Shown here piece after piece: positions 53,025-62,879 of a stretch of 64,000 nt of DNA. A program made the translations under genes and the position numbers. Source of the DNA: Paramylibacter ulvae (GTDB lineage Bacteria > Pseudomonadota > Alphaproteobacteria > Rhodobacterales > Rhodobacteraceae). The notes beneath the pieces were generated by a model, which worked only from the letters and a program-made list of their open reading frames with translations, was not told the DNA's origin and did no database searches. Within the stretch, counting starts at the first letter, position 1, and each line of letters opens with the position of its first letter. Location of the stretch: NCBI RefSeq assembly GCF_014652655.1, contig NZ_BMZF01000003.1:1-64000 (forward strand). Reading direction: 5' to 3'.

Positions 53025-54204
53025 TGAACGAAGTCGGTGCGCCAGAAATAATGCGGAACGTTTTTCCGTTGCCTTCGGCGATGGCTAGGGCGCGTTCATT
53101 CGTGCCGTCTTTGTTGAAACGAAACACACCTGTTGTTCCACGAAACCCGCCGCGACGTGTTAATGCGGATTTTGTTAATGCTTTGCTGCTACCTGTTTGC
53201 AACAGCTTTGCAACCGCAGAAACCCCGTCATAGGCAAGACCAGCCAACGGATGTGGCGCCCCGCCATATGCTTGGGTAAAGCGCGCGTTAAACTGTTGCG
53301 CGGATACGATATCGGGGGTTGTGAACCAACCGCCAACCAAACCAGGTGCGGCAAGGTTCGTGCTTGGGATATCCCAACGTGTGATGCCCAGATATTTCAC
53401 GCTCGCAGGAGACACACCCGCCGCTGGCAACATACGCCCAACAAATGGCAGACCAGTATCGGAATCGGCCGTCAAAACAATCGCCGTTGTCCCTGATGAT
53501 TTCACGTTGCTCGCGATGGCTGGTGCGGCTGCGGATAATCCAGCGGGGGACATTTCATAACTGTAATTACCAGTATAGGTTACATTGGCCTTTGCCGCTG
53601 CGGATTTCACCGCACTTGCAGAAATTTCCCCAACTGTATTTTGCGCGGAAACTGTTGCAATTCGGCGATAACCTTTGGAGGCAGCGTATTTCACAACACG
53701 GTTTGCTTTGTTTTCGAATGTGTCGCCCATGACGAACACATTACCACCCGCAATTGCGGTGTTATTGGAAAAGCTAAGAACATTTACGTTCTGGGATGCA
53801 ACAGCATTGCCCGTGGCGTTAACCGATTCTGCAAACAGCGGCCCAACGATGATTTTTGCACCATTCGCGACGGCAGTCTTTGCAACGCCAGCTGCTTGGC
53901 CCGAATTTCCGCCTGTGCTGTAAACCGTTAGATCAATTTTAACATCGGAATAATCTTGTGTAGCAAGACGTGCCGCTTGGACAAAGTTATTCGCCAATTT
54001 TTCAAGATTTCCATCACCTGAACCCGCAGGCACCAATAGTGCCACCTTTACCGTTTCATTGGCATTGATTGTTTGCCCTGTGTCCTCCGTGTCGCTCCCG
54101 ATGCTTGGAGTTATTGGTACTTCGCAAGCTGAAAGCAAAATACCAATTGCTGCGAAACCGATTGATTGGCGAATTTTAGAGACCGTCCCAAATCCCTGAT
54201 GCAT
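53008..54204 (-). CDS. LpoA/LppC-like periplasmic lipoprotein (type 1 periplasmic-binding fold)
   Basis: A 398-residue lipoprotein with a lipobox LLSAC (Cys near 28) after a signal peptide, and a type 1 solute-binding fold (VALLVPAGSGDGNLEKLA, IIVGPLFAESV, RIATVSAQNTVGE, LAGLAYDGVSAVAKLL). Alphaproteobacterial relatives are called penicillin-binding protein activators by similarity to LpoA; a branched-chain amino-acid receptor is the main alternative, but no transporter is adjacent. It is divergent from rsmI, a pairing that recurs with LpoA in many bacteria. Confidence 0.85.
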   Translation of the reverse strand: MHQGFGTVSKIRQSIGFAAIGILLSACEVPITPSIGSDTEDTGQTINANETVKVALLVPAGSGDGNLEKLANNFVQAARLATQDYSDVKIDLTVYSTGGNSGQAAGVAKTAVANGAKIIVGPLFAESVNATGNAVASQNVNVLSFSNNTAIAGGNVFVMGDTFENKANRVVKYAASKGYRRIATVSAQNTVGEISASAVKSAAAKANVTYTGNYSYEMSPAGLSAAAPAIASNVKSSGTTAIVLTADSDTGLPFVGRMLPAAGVSPASVKYLGITRWDIPSTNLAAPGLVGGWFTTPDIVSAQQFNARFTQAYGGAPHPLAGLAYDGVSAVAKLLQTGSSKALTKSALTRRGGFRGTTGVFRFNKDGTNERALAIAEGNGKTFRIISGAPTSFSGAGS

Positions 54205-54312
54205 GATGTTACCCCGTTTAAGCTAGAAAATAGTGACTCGTTTGTGCGAAAAGGTACGAAATGCCCATGCAGAGTGCAACAGTGGCAAGCATACAAAGGC
54301 GGATTTAATATA

Positions 54313-55170
54313 ATGACGGATAAAAAGCTGCCAGTTGGGCTGTATTTGGTATCAACACCGATTGGCGCAGCGCGTGACATTACATTGCGCGCTTTGGATA
54401 TCTTGGCCAACGCAGATGTGTTGGCCGCAGAAGATACGCGCAACACACGCCGATTGCTGGATATTCATGGCATTTCGCTGGGGTCGCGACGGATCATTCC
54501 ATATCATGATCATAACGGCGCTGGGCAACGGCCAAAATTGCTGGGTGCCATTCAAGACGGAAAAACCGTTGCTTACGTTTCGGATGCGGGTACACCGCTG
54601 ATTGCAGATCCTGGATATGGGCTTGCAAAGGAAGCGGGCAAACAGGGCTTGGATGTGTTCGCAGCGCCAGGAGCTTCCGCGTTGCTGGCCGCATTGGTGG
54701 TGTCTGGCATGCCAACGGATCGATTTATGTTTGCTGGCTTTGCGCCCAATAAACAAAAGGCAAAACAAAATTTCTTGTTAGAGTTCGCAGAGCTGCGATC
54801 AACCCTTGTGCTATATGAATCGCCCAAACGTGTGTGCGATACGCTTGAGCAAATGGTGCAAATTTACGGTCCCTCACGCCAAGTTGCATTGTGTCGCGAA
54901 TTAACCAAAAAGTTTGAACAAATTGTGCGCGGAACGCTCGAAGATGTATTCGCGCAACTGAAAGATGTACCGACAATAAAAGGTGAATGTGTGTTGGTTT
55001 TGGGCCCGCCCGTGCCCAAAGAGATTGCAGATATCGAGATTGAAGAAAAAATTAGGGAATTGTTAGGGGAACATAAAGTAAAAACGGTGGCACAGATCGC
55101 GGCGGATGAATTTAATATCCCGCGCAAACAAGCATACGATATCGCGCTAAAGGTGAAAAAAAACGAATGA
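54313..55170 (+). CDS. rsmI: 16S rRNA (cytidine(1402)-2'-O)-methyltransferase
   Basis: A 285-residue SAM-dependent methyltransferase that modifies C1402 in the decoding centre. LYLVSTPIGAARDITLRALDIL, AEDTRNTRRLLDIHGI, VSDAGTPLIADPGYGL and PGASALLAALVVSGMPTDRFMFAGFAP form the tetrapyrrole-methylase-type fold. ATG 54313 is the family start; the frame is open further upstream but that part lacks homology. It overlaps yraN by ATGA. Confidence 0.96.
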   Translation: MTDKKLPVGLYLVSTPIGAARDITLRALDILANADVLAAEDTRNTRRLLDIHGISLGSRRIIPYHDHNGAGQRPKLLGAIQDGKTVAYVSDAGTPLIADPGYGLAKEAGKQGLDVFAAPGASALLAALVVSGMPTDRFMFAGFAPNKQKAKQNFLLEFAELRSTLVLYESPKRVCDTLEQMVQIYGPSRQVALCRELTKKFEQIVRGTLEDVFAQLKDVPTIKGECVLVLGPPVPKEIADIEIEEKIRELLGEHKVKTVAQIAADEFNIPRKQAYDIALKVKKNE

Positions 55171-55514
55171 ACGCCTCAAAAAACTATCACGCCGGTCAAA
55201 TGGCCGAGGAAATTGTTGCGCAAAAATATGCAGCGGCGGGGTTTGACATTATTTCCAAACGCTATCGCCGCCGCGAGGGGGAAATTGATTTGGTGTTGGG
55301 CCATCAAAGCAAACTTTATTTTGTTGAGGTGAAAAAAAGCAGCAGTTTTGAAAAGGCGGCCGAACGAATTAATCTGCATCAAATCGCGCGGATCAAAAAC
55401 GCAGCACTGCGTTTTCTTGTTGATACGGGGCGTATGTTAGAAACGGAAATGCGGTTTGATGCGGCATTGGTGAACGACGCTGGTCAGGTAAAAGTGATCG
55501 CAAACGCGTTTTAG
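55167..55514 (+). CDS. UPF0102 protein, YraN family
   Basis: A 115-residue YraN-family protein, related to the endonuclease-like fold. GQMAEEIVAQKYAAAGFDIISKRYRRREGEIDLVLGHQSKLYFVEVKKSS contains the E...D...ExK arrangement of nucleases. Its biological role is unresolved. Coupled to rsmI by ATGA. Confidence 0.93.
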   Translation: MNASKNYHAGQMAEEIVAQKYAAAGFDIISKRYRRREGEIDLVLGHQSKLYFVEVKKSSSFEKAAERINLHQIARIKNAALRFLVDTGRMLETEMRFDAALVNDAGQVKVIANAF

Positions 55515-55599
55515 TCCACATGTAAAACCATTTTCGCTTTGCATCCTTTGCTGCACTGGTTCATGAAGTATCAAATTGTTTGTAAATGAGGTTTCTTTC

Positions 55600-56547
55600 A
55601 TGACCAATTCTTTGAATGTGGCGATCCAAATGGATCCAATCGCGCCAATTGATATCAACGCAGATAGCACATTTCGCATTATGGAAGAGGCGCAGAAACG
55701 TGGGCATAATTTATTTTACTACACGCCCGACAAATTGGCCTTTCAAGAAGGTGTCATAACTGCAAAGGGATGGCCCGTGCGTGTGCAGCGCGAAGTAGGA
55801 AACCACTATACGCTGGGAGAGTTGCAAGAAATTGAGCTTCAGACCCAAGATGTTGTTTGGCTTCGCCAAGATCCGCCGTTTGATATGGGATATATCACGA
55901 CGACACACTTTCTGGATATGGTGCACCCCGAAACGCTGGTTGTGAATGATCCAACTTGGGTGCGCAATTATCCAGAAAAACTTTTGGTGTTACAATTTCC
56001 TGAATTGATTGCCCCCACGACAATTGCGCGAGATTTGGAAACGCTCAAGGCATTCAAAGAAAAACATCAAGATATTATTCTTAAGCCTTTGTATGGCAAC
56101 GGTGGTGCAGGCGTTTTTCGACTTGGCCCCGATGATCGTAACATCAATTCGTTGCACGAATTGTTTTCTGGCATTAATCGCGAACCGCTGATTGCGCAAA
56201 AATTTCTGCCAGATGTATCCAAGGGCGATAAACGCGTGATCTTGGTTGATGGTGAACCTGTTGGTGCGATCAATCGCGTACCAGCAAAAGGTGAAACGCG
56301 TTCCAACATGCATGTCGGTGGACGACCGGAAAAGGTGGAATTATCCGAACGAGATTTGGAAATCTGTGCCGCGATTGGGCCGTTGTTGCGTGAAAGGGGA
56401 CAGGTGTTCGTTGGCATCGATGTGATTGGCGGGGTCTTGACCGAAATTAACGTAACATCGCCCACTGGCATTCAAGAGCTGGAGCGATTTGATAACATCA
56501 ATGTTGCCGAAAAAATTTGGCAAGTTATCGAAGATAAGTGCGCGTAA
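55600..56547 (+). CDS. gshB: Glutathione synthetase
   Basis: A 315-residue ATP-grasp enzyme joining gamma-glutamylcysteine and glycine. VAIQMDPIAPIDINADSTF, DVVWLRQDPPFDMGYITTT, ILKPLYGNGGAGVFRL, RVILVDGEPVGAINRVPAKGETRSNMHVGGRPEK and EINVTSPTGIQELERF are typical. The ATG at 55600 is behind GAGG. The lipase-like gene starts one base after its stop. Confidence 0.97.
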   Translation: MTNSLNVAIQMDPIAPIDINADSTFRIMEEAQKRGHNLFYYTPDKLAFQEGVITAKGWPVRVQREVGNHYTLGELQEIELQTQDVVWLRQDPPFDMGYITTTHFLDMVHPETLVVNDPTWVRNYPEKLLVLQFPELIAPTTIARDLETLKAFKEKHQDIILKPLYGNGGAGVFRLGPDDRNINSLHELFSGINREPLIAQKFLPDVSKGDKRVILVDGEPVGAINRVPAKGETRSNMHVGGRPEKVELSERDLEICAAIGPLLRERGQVFVGIDVIGGVLTEINVTSPTGIQELERFDNINVAEKIWQVIEDKCA

Positions 56548-56548
56548 A

Positions 56549-57481
56549 ATGCCATCTATTCGCTTAAAATTAATGTCGCTGATCACTCGGTTGGGATTCA
56601 AATCCGTGTTGGCGCGGACACATGACATCAATTTTATGCGTCACTATACGAACAAACTTGCAAAGCGAACAACAGTTGATCCCAAAAATGTGACCTATGG
56701 TCAAATTCAACTCGCCACTGGCGCCACCAAGGTAACGTTTACAACCGCAAAGTTTGAACAGAAATCGAACGCAGGAGCGTTGTTGTATATTCACGGTGGT
56801 GGGTTCGTTTTTGGTGCGCCTGAAATGTATCGTCATTTGGCGGCGGATATTGCCGATCAAATGGGGTTGATGGCCTATGTGCCAAAATATCGTTTGGCCC
56901 CAGAGAATCCATATCCTAACGGTATTGATGATATCAAATCTGCATATCATGCATTGCTTGATGCGGGCATTGATCACAAAACGATTGTTATCGGTGGTGA
57001 CAGCGCGGGTGGATGTTTGACGCTTTTGTTGCTTGCCTATTTATTGGAGAATAATTTACCATTGCCGGCCTGCTGCTTTGCTATTAGCCCAGTTGTCGAT
57101 CTGACATTTTCAAGCGAAAGCATCAAAAAAAATGCCCGTTCAGATTCGGTTTTACCCGCCAAGCGCGCGGGTTTTTTATGCGAATTGTACTTGTCGGATA
57201 GTGATCCTGCCGATCCTAGGGTATCACCGATCAATGCCGATTTTACGGGTGCGCCACCGATATTACTCCATGCGTCATCAAAGGAAATTTTGCGCGATGA
57301 TACCATCCGCATGACCAAACATTTGGTGCAACAAAAAGTCGAAGTGCGCACGAAGTTTTGGCAAAATAATTACCATGTTTTTCACATTCTGCGCGGCCGT
57401 GTGCGAGAGGCGGATCAAGCCGTTTCTGAAATCGCTAAATTTGCGATCAAGCATTTACCGCAGAAATCAAACGATAGCTAA
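56549..57481 (+). CDS. Alpha/beta hydrolase, hormone-sensitive lipase (GDxGG) family
   Basis: A 310-residue esterase-like protein. The oxyanion-hole HGGGFVFG near residue 77-84 and nucleophile motif GDSAGG near 147-152 are exact; the C-terminal NYHVFHIL supplies the catalytic His, with an Asp in the DDT region or near. Family enzymes hydrolyse short-chain esters; the substrate is unknown. It starts directly after gshB. Its last 35 bases overlap the end of the convergent comM gene. Confidence 0.9.
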   Translation: MPSIRLKLMSLITRLGFKSVLARTHDINFMRHYTNKLAKRTTVDPKNVTYGQIQLATGATKVTFTTAKFEQKSNAGALLYIHGGGFVFGAPEMYRHLAADIADQMGLMAYVPKYRLAPENPYPNGIDDIKSAYHALLDAGIDHKTIVIGGDSAGGCLTLLLLAYLLENNLPLPACCFAISPVVDLTFSSESIKKNARSDSVLPAKRAGFLCELYLSDSDPADPRVSPINADFTGAPPILLHASSKEILRDDTIRMTKHLVQQKVEVRTKFWQNNYHVFHILRGRVREADQAVSEIAKFAIKHLPQKSNDS

Positions 57482-58961
57482 GCGCCTCTGCAATATGGGT
57501 CTCATTCACATTTTCACGAGCATCCAGATCGGCAATGGTGCGAGAAACACGTAAAATGCGATGATACCCCCGCGCGGTTAGTTGAAATTTTTGCGCAGCG
57601 CGCGCCAAAAAATCTTGGCCGGCGCGATCTGGTGTCGCGACTTGTTCCAACAATCCCCCTTCGATATCGCTGTTCAGGCGTACGCTGGGGTGATCCGCGT
57701 ATCGCGCGAATTGAATGGCACGCGCTTTGGCCACGCGTTTGGCAATAACATGGCTCGGTTCGCCGTCTGATTTGATGTTAAGGGCGTTAATGTCGACTGC
57801 GGGGACCTCGATGCGTAAATCAAAACGGTCCATCAATGGCCCTGATATCCGCCCCAAATAATCCTCACCGCATTGGGGAACACGTGAACAGGCACGATTG
57901 GCATCGGCGAGATATCCACATTTGCAGGGGTTTGCCGCGCCAACCAACATGAATTTGCATGGATAATGTGTATGCGCATTTGCACGCGCCACCATGACCT
58001 GACCTGTTTCAATCGGTTGGCGCAAAGTTTCCAACACTTGGCGATTAAATTCTGGGAGTTCATCAAGAAATAATACGCCGTTATGCGCGAGTGAAATTTC
58101 GCCAGGTTTTGCACCGCGCCCGCCACCAACGATTGCCGCCATAGATGCGGTATGGTGAGGATCACGAAACGGTCGGGTTTTGGAAATTCCGCCTGATGTC
58201 AGCAATCCAGAAACGGATTGGATCATTGATGTTTCCAATGCCTCTTGTGCATCGAGGGGTGGCAGCAAATCGGGTAATCGCGCAGCCAACATGGATTTCC
58301 CCGCACCGGGTGAGCCGACCATAATCATATGATGGCGCCCCGCCGCGGCGATTTCCAATGCGCGTTTGGCGCGTTCTTGGCCTTTGACATCGGACAGACA
58401 TTTGCCAGTGGATTGCGATCGCACCTCGCCAGGGCGTGCGGGGGGGAGTGGTTTTCGTCCCGAAAAATGGTTCATCGTTTCCAACAATGTTGCGGGGGCA
58501 GTGACACAAACCGCGCCAACCCACGCCGCCTCTGCGCCGCAATCCTTGGGACAAACCAAATCGCATGATGCCTCTGCGGCGGCAACGGCGGCGGGTAATG
58601 CGCCGTTTACGGGGATCAATTTCCCATCAAGCGAGAGTTCACCAAGCGCCACAGTTCGCGCAACCTCGTCTTGTGGTAACACATCCATTGCGGCCAACAC
58701 CGCCAGCGCAATGGGTAAATCAAAATGCGACCCTTCTTTGGGTAAATCAGCGGGTGACATATTTACTGTGATTTTTTTGGATGGCATCGCAAGTGCCATT
58801 GACCCAATTGCGGAACGCACGCGCTCCTTTGCTTCGCTGACCGCTTTGTCTGGCAAACCAACGATGTTGAAGCTTGGCAACCCAGGGGACAGGGCGCATT
58901 GCACCTCTACCAAACGCGCATCGACGCCTTGGAATGAAACCGTGTATGCGCGTGAAACCAT
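57447..58961 (-). CDS. ComM/YifB-family Mg-chelatase-like AAA+ ATPase
   Basis: A 504-residue protein with an N-terminal ChlI domain (residues 1-about 170: FNIVGLPDKAVSEAKERVRSAI), the Mg-chelatase AAA+ core with Walker A GSPGAGKSM, the Walker B-containing GVLFLDELPEF, and a C-terminal domain (TARGYHRILRVSRTIADLD). In naturally transformable bacteria ComM is a helicase driving branch migration during recombination of incoming DNA. The start at 58961 follows GGGGGTATCA. The 3' end overlaps the hydrolase. Confidence 0.94.
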   Translation of the reverse strand: MVSRAYTVSFQGVDARLVEVQCALSPGLPSFNIVGLPDKAVSEAKERVRSAIGSMALAMPSKKITVNMSPADLPKEGSHFDLPIALAVLAAMDVLPQDEVARTVALGELSLDGKLIPVNGALPAAVAAAEASCDLVCPKDCGAEAAWVGAVCVTAPATLLETMNHFSGRKPLPPARPGEVRSQSTGKCLSDVKGQERAKRALEIAAAGRHHMIMVGSPGAGKSMLAARLPDLLPPLDAQEALETSMIQSVSGLLTSGGISKTRPFRDPHHTASMAAIVGGGRGAKPGEISLAHNGVLFLDELPEFNRQVLETLRQPIETGQVMVARANAHTHYPCKFMLVGAANPCKCGYLADANRACSRVPQCGEDYLGRISGPLMDRFDLRIEVPAVDINALNIKSDGEPSHVIAKRVAKARAIQFARYADHPSVRLNSDIEGGLLEQVATPDRAGQDFLARAAQKFQLTARGYHRILRVSRTIADLDARENVNETHIAEALSYRLISAVNA

Positions 58962-59005
58962 TGATACCCCCTGTTAACCAAGGTTAACGCTATGGGGGCA
59001 TTAGT

Positions 59006-59875
59006 TTAATTTTGGTAAATTTTTATGAAATTTGTCCATGCTTCGGGGTCTGCAATGGTTTTATCGCGGCAAAAAGCGTTGCAAAAACCAAAGATGCGCC
59101 CATCAATTTCGAGAAAATGGGTTACTGGATCGCCAGAATAGGGGCAGTTGGAATTTTCGGGTGTGCCCGTTTCAATCGCTTTCGCAACAAGCGGTTTTGG
59201 CCCTGGCCATTCAACATTTGGTAGGTCTAGATCATACCCTGGTTGAACATAGTTTTGCGCAATGCCCATCGCGCGCCACATGCGAAATTTTTGATCCGTA
59301 AGATGGGTATTGATATAGGTATCAGCGGTTTCACTCCGTGGGAGGTCATAAGTAGCAAATCGAGTTGCAACGGGTGCATAGAATACATCGGCGATCGAAT
59401 ATTGGCCAAATAACCAAGGGCCATCTGCGCCAAATTCGCGACGTGCGTGTGACCATAATTCGTTGATGCGTGCCACATCGGCCAGCACCTGTTCGGACGG
59501 TTTGAAATCGGGGTAACATTTGCGCAAATTCATCGTGCAATCGCTGCGCAATGGGCCAAAACCGGCGTGCATCTCTGCGGTCATGCTGCGTGCATATGCA
59601 CGCGCGGCGGGGTTGCTCGGCCACATGTTGGCATCGGGGTGGCGCTGGTTCAACTCCTCGGCAATGGCGAGGCTGTCCCATAATACGGCGCCATCCAATT
59701 TTGCCGCGGGCACCAATTTTGTTGGCGCAAATTGCGCAATTAGTCTTTTGAATTCATCGGTATACATGCGCGCATTATGAATGCGTACATCATGATTGAA
59801 TTTGGTAAATAGTAGCCAGCCCCGCAAGGACCAACTTGAATAAGTTTTATCGCCAATGGCCAGTTCATATGTCAT
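59006..59875 (-). CDS. Glutathione S-transferase fused to a C-terminal YHS-like cysteine motif
   Basis: A 289-residue protein. Residues 1-80 resemble the thioredoxin-like GST domain (YSSWSLRGWLLF), and 90-215 form the helical domain (WLFGQYSIADVFYAPVATRF). The last about 45 residues add NCPYSGDPVTHFLEI and FGFCNAFCRDKT, three Cys in a pattern like metal-binding YHS domains. GST substrate and the function of the metal site are unknown. A single-gene unit preceding the phosphatase gene by 57 nt. Confidence 0.85.
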   Translation of the reverse strand: MTYELAIGDKTYSSWSLRGWLLFTKFNHDVRIHNARMYTDEFKRLIAQFAPTKLVPAAKLDGAVLWDSLAIAEELNQRHPDANMWPSNPAARAYARSMTAEMHAGFGPLRSDCTMNLRKCYPDFKPSEQVLADVARINELWSHARREFGADGPWLFGQYSIADVFYAPVATRFATYDLPRSETADTYINTHLTDQKFRMWRAMGIAQNYVQPGYDLDLPNVEWPGPKPLVAKAIETGTPENSNCPYSGDPVTHFLEIDGRIFGFCNAFCRDKTIADPEAWTNFIKIYQN

Positions 59876-59932
59876 GTGAAAACCTTGCCACAGGGTGAAA
59901 AAAATTCCTAATCGAAAATTGTTAATGGTGCA

Positions 59933-60511
59933 TCACGGATTATGATTAACGCCCATTATCCGCCACGCATCGCCCAGATGTTCCAAATGTGTCACCGAAA
60001 GATTGTCGATTTTAAAGCCAAGTGCAGATGCCGCGTGCATGTTCGCAGCGCGTTGCAGTTGGGTTAAGATCACACCAAAATGCGCAACGATGATGATATT
60101 TTGCCCTGAATGTTCTTGGATCAGAGCATCAACCGTTGCGGAAATACGGGTTGCCCCTTGGTTCCAGCTCTCTCCATTTGGCGGTGCGATGTCACCTGGA
60201 TTGGACCAATAATCGTAGGATAAATCTGGGTGGGATTGCGCCACTTGTGAAAATGTTTTTTCCTCCCAGTCACCGAAATGAAATTCGCGCAGATCGCGGC
60301 GATGGGGTAGGCGTGTTCTGCTACCACCAATCGCATCGGCGGTATGAACGCAACGTTGCAGATCTGATGAAATGACGATGCCATCAGATGGCAGGTGGGC
60401 ATTCAGGCGTGATAATGCCTGCGTATCGGATAAATCAGCGCCGACATCTGTCCAGCCGATCAACCCATCGCGATGGGTTGGGCCGTGACGCACCCAATAG
60501 ATATTTGTCAT
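59933..60511 (-). CDS. Histidine phosphatase family protein (CobC/alpha-ribazole phosphatase-like)
   Basis: A 192-residue phosphatase of the phosphoglycerate-mutase type: WVRHGPTHRDG (RHG, residues 7-17), the Arg in SSDLQRCVHTA and AHFGVILTQL supplying the second His. It overlaps the cobU gene by four bases, so a role in late cobalamin assembly (alpha-ribazole phosphate dephosphorylation) is plausible but inferred from context. Confidence 0.85.
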   Translation of the reverse strand: MTNIYWVRHGPTHRDGLIGWTDVGADLSDTQALSRLNAHLPSDGIVISSDLQRCVHTADAIGGSRTRLPHRRDLREFHFGDWEEKTFSQVAQSHPDLSYDYWSNPGDIAPPNGESWNQGATRISATVDALIQEHSGQNIIIVAHFGVILTQLQRAANMHAASALGFKIDNLSVTHLEHLGDAWRIMGVNHNP

Positions 60512-61053
60512 GATATCCCCGTAGGCATTTGCCCTTTGATCGCTGTTGGGATGCCTGCGATCACATGAACCACCAGATCGGCGCGCGTTGCGATGTCTTG
60601 GTTCAATCGTCCTTGGGCGTTTTGGAATTGCCGCGCCAATGCGTGTTCGGGCACAACGCTTTGGCCGACTTCGTTGCTGATTAATATGACGGGTGCTTTG
60701 GTGGTGGAGATTGCGTTCATCAGATCCGCCGCCAATTCCCCAACAGGATTTTCTGCGAGCAAATTATTGGAGAGCCACAGTGTGATGCAATCGACAAATA
60801 CAATTGAATCCGCTGGAGCATTTGCCACGTGTTGCGCCAGTTCAAGAGGTGATTCAATCGTTGTCCAATCCAGGCCACGATCATTGCGATGCTGTGCGAT
60901 TTTCGCGCGCATTTCATCATCAAACGCCTGCGCAGTGGCGATGTAAATTTTCGACAATCCCGCATGTCGCGCCAATAATTCACCAAAACGCGATTTGCCA
61001 CTGGCAGCACCACCAATGATCAGGCAGAGTTTTGGAAAGTTGGGAGTTGTCAC
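60508..61053 (-). CDS. cobU: Adenosylcobinamide kinase/guanylyltransferase
   Basis: A 181-residue enzyme phosphorylating adenosylcobinamide and attaching GMP in B12 nucleotide-loop assembly. P-loop GGAASGKSRFGELL (about 14-27), KIYIATAQAFDDEM, the active-site His in IAQHRNDRGLDW and VFVDCITLWLSNNL are family marks, as is LISNEVGQSVVPE. No cobalamin riboswitch was seen upstream. The rest of the pathway is not in the window. Confidence 0.95.
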   Translation of the reverse strand: MTTPNFPKLCLIIGGAASGKSRFGELLARHAGLSKIYIATAQAFDDEMRAKIAQHRNDRGLDWTTIESPLELAQHVANAPADSIVFVDCITLWLSNNLLAENPVGELAADLMNAISTTKAPVILISNEVGQSVVPEHALARQFQNAQGRLNQDIATRADLVVHVIAGIPTAIKGQMPTGIS

Positions 61054-61215
61054 ATGCGTGTCCTTAATGAATGATGACTTTTCCTAGCACCGCATCGTGT
61101 GAATTGAAATATCAGAGTATCGAGATCGTACCAATGTCGATGTGTGCGCCAAACGCTTGCAGGTTATACTGGGCGTGATTACAGTATCGCTAAGGAACAA
61201 TTGGGATAGTGTTAT

Positions 61216-62412
61216 ATGTTACATGGCCGGAAAATATTGCTGATAATTGGTGGGGGTATTGCGGCCTATAAATCATTGGAATTGATCCGTGGTTTTCAAA
61301 AACGTGGTGCCAGTGTTGTGCCTGTGTTGACCAAGGCTGCGGAAGAATTTGTAACACCGCTATCGGCGGGTGCGCTGGCAGGAAACAAGGTTTATCGTGA
61401 TTTGTTCAATCTGACTGACGAGGCGGAAATGGGACATATCGAATTGTCTCGTGCCGCCGATTTGGTTGTTGTGGCACCTGCCACCGCCGACCTGATGGCG
61501 AAAATGGCACATGGCTTGGCAACAGATTTGGCCAGTACATTGTTGATGGCCACGGATAAACCCGTGATGATCGCTCCTGCGATGAATGTGAAAATGTGGG
61601 AACACGGCGCAACACAGCGCAATTTGGAAACGTTGAAAACCGACGGTATCCATATCTGTGGCCCTGATGAGGGTGGCATGGCTTGTGGTGAATTTGGCAT
61701 GGGTCGTATGGCGGAACCTGAATTTATCGCATCCGCTGCCAGTGATGTTTTGCTCAATGGCCCACTGAAAGGTAAACACATTTTGGTGACATCCGGGCCA
61801 ACGCATGAACCGATTGATCCCGTGCGCTATATAGCCAACCGATCATCGGGTGCACAAGGAAGTGCAATTGCCAATGCGTTGATCGCATTGGGTGCGCGCG
61901 TGACGTTTATTACTGGACCAGCGCGTGCGGAAATGCCGATGGGATGCGTGATTGAACGGGTGCAAACCGCGGGTGAAATGCTGACAGCCGTTGAAAAAAC
62001 ACTGCCCGTTGATGGCGCGGTTTTTGCCGCGGCCGTAGCTGATTGGCGTGTCACATCTGCATCGGATAGCAAGATCAAAAAAACCAAATCGGGCGATCTG
62101 CCCACGCTGAGCTTTGCCGAAAACCCAGATATATTGGCGACGGTGTCACAGATGAAAAAACTGCGTCCTAAATTGATCGTTGGGTTTGCGGCCGAAACCG
62201 ATGATGTGATCGACAACGCAACGGCTAAACGCGCCCGAAAGGGGTGCGATTGGATTGTGGCCAATGATGTATCACCCGAAACGGGGATAATGGGTGGCGC
62301 GGAAAATGACGTGACATTGATTACGCCTGATGCTGCGCATGATTGGCCACGTATGTCCAAGGATGCAGTGGCGCAAAAATTAGCCGCTGAAATTGCAAAG
62401 GCGTTGAAATGA
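61216..62412 (+). CDS. coaBC: Bifunctional phosphopantothenoylcysteine decarboxylase/synthetase
   Basis: A 398-residue coenzyme A biosynthesis enzyme. The N-terminal CoaC flavoprotein domain has [40 protein letters not shown] and PAMNVKMW; the CoaB domain (from about 185) has [21 protein letters not shown] and ends with EIAKALK. Two reactions convert 4'-phosphopantothenate plus Cys to 4'-phosphopantetheine. It overlaps dut by four bases (ATGA), the usual coaBC-dut pairing. Confidence 0.96.
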   Translation: MLHGRKILLIIGGGIAAYKSLELIRGFQKRGASVVPVLTKAAEEFVTPLSAGALAGNKVYRDLFNLTDEAEMGHIELSRAADLVVVAPATADLMAKMAHGLATDLASTLLMATDKPVMIAPAMNVKMWEHGATQRNLETLKTDGIHICGPDEGGMACGEFGMGRMAEPEFIASAASDVLLNGPLKGKHILVTSGPTHEPIDPVRYIANRSSGAQGSAIANALIALGARVTFITGPARAEMPMGCVIERVQTAGEMLTAVEKTLPVDGAVFAAAVADWRVTSASDSKIKKTKSGDLPTLSFAENPDILATVSQMKKLRPKLIVGFAAETDDVIDNATAKRARKGCDWIVANDVSPETGIMGGAENDVTLITPDAAHDWPRMSKDAVAQKLAAEIAKALK

Positions 62413-62879
62413 CGGATCTAATCGTGGATGTACAATATCTTCCCCATGCGGATCATGCGATACCACTCCCCAGTTATGAAACATCGGGTGCGGCGGGTAT
62501 GGATTTACGCGCAAACTTTGAAATCGGTCTTCGGGGTGATGGAATCACCATTGATGCGGGGCATCGCATGTTGATCCCAACGGGATTGGCAATCGCAATT
62601 CCAAAAGGATACGAGGCACAGCTTCGGCCGCGTTCGGGTCTTGCGCTGAAACATGGGATCAGCCTGCCCAACAGCCCAGGAACAATTGATGCGGATTATC
62701 GCGGGCCGCTTGGGGTGATTTTGATTAATCACGGTACGGAATCATTTCACGTTGCACATGGTGATCGTATCGCGCAAATCGTGTTTGCCCCTGTGTTACA
62801 GGCCAATTGGCAACTGGTTGATGCGCTGGATGCAACATCACGCGGTGGCGGTGGGTTTGGTTCAACGGGGCGTAAATAG
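62409..62879 (+). CDS. dut: dUTP diphosphatase
   Basis: A 156-residue trimeric dUTPase preventing uracil incorporation. All five motifs are seen: [38 protein letters not shown] and the C-terminal [10 protein letters not shown]. Coupled to coaBC; the next gene starts one base after its stop. Confidence 0.97.
   Translation: MTDLIVDVQYLPHADHAIPLPSYETSGAAGMDLRANFEIGLRGDGITIDAGHRMLIPTGLAIAIPKGYEAQLRPRSGLALKHGISLPNSPGTIDADYRGPLGVILINHGTESFHVAHGDRIAQIVFAPVLQANWQLVDALDATSRGGGGFGSTGRK

Noticed and set aside
61054-61215. Cobalamin riboswitch upstream of cobU
   Set aside because: The 162-nt gap shared with coaBC lacks a B12-box-like sequence and is too small for a typical cobalamin riboswitch.
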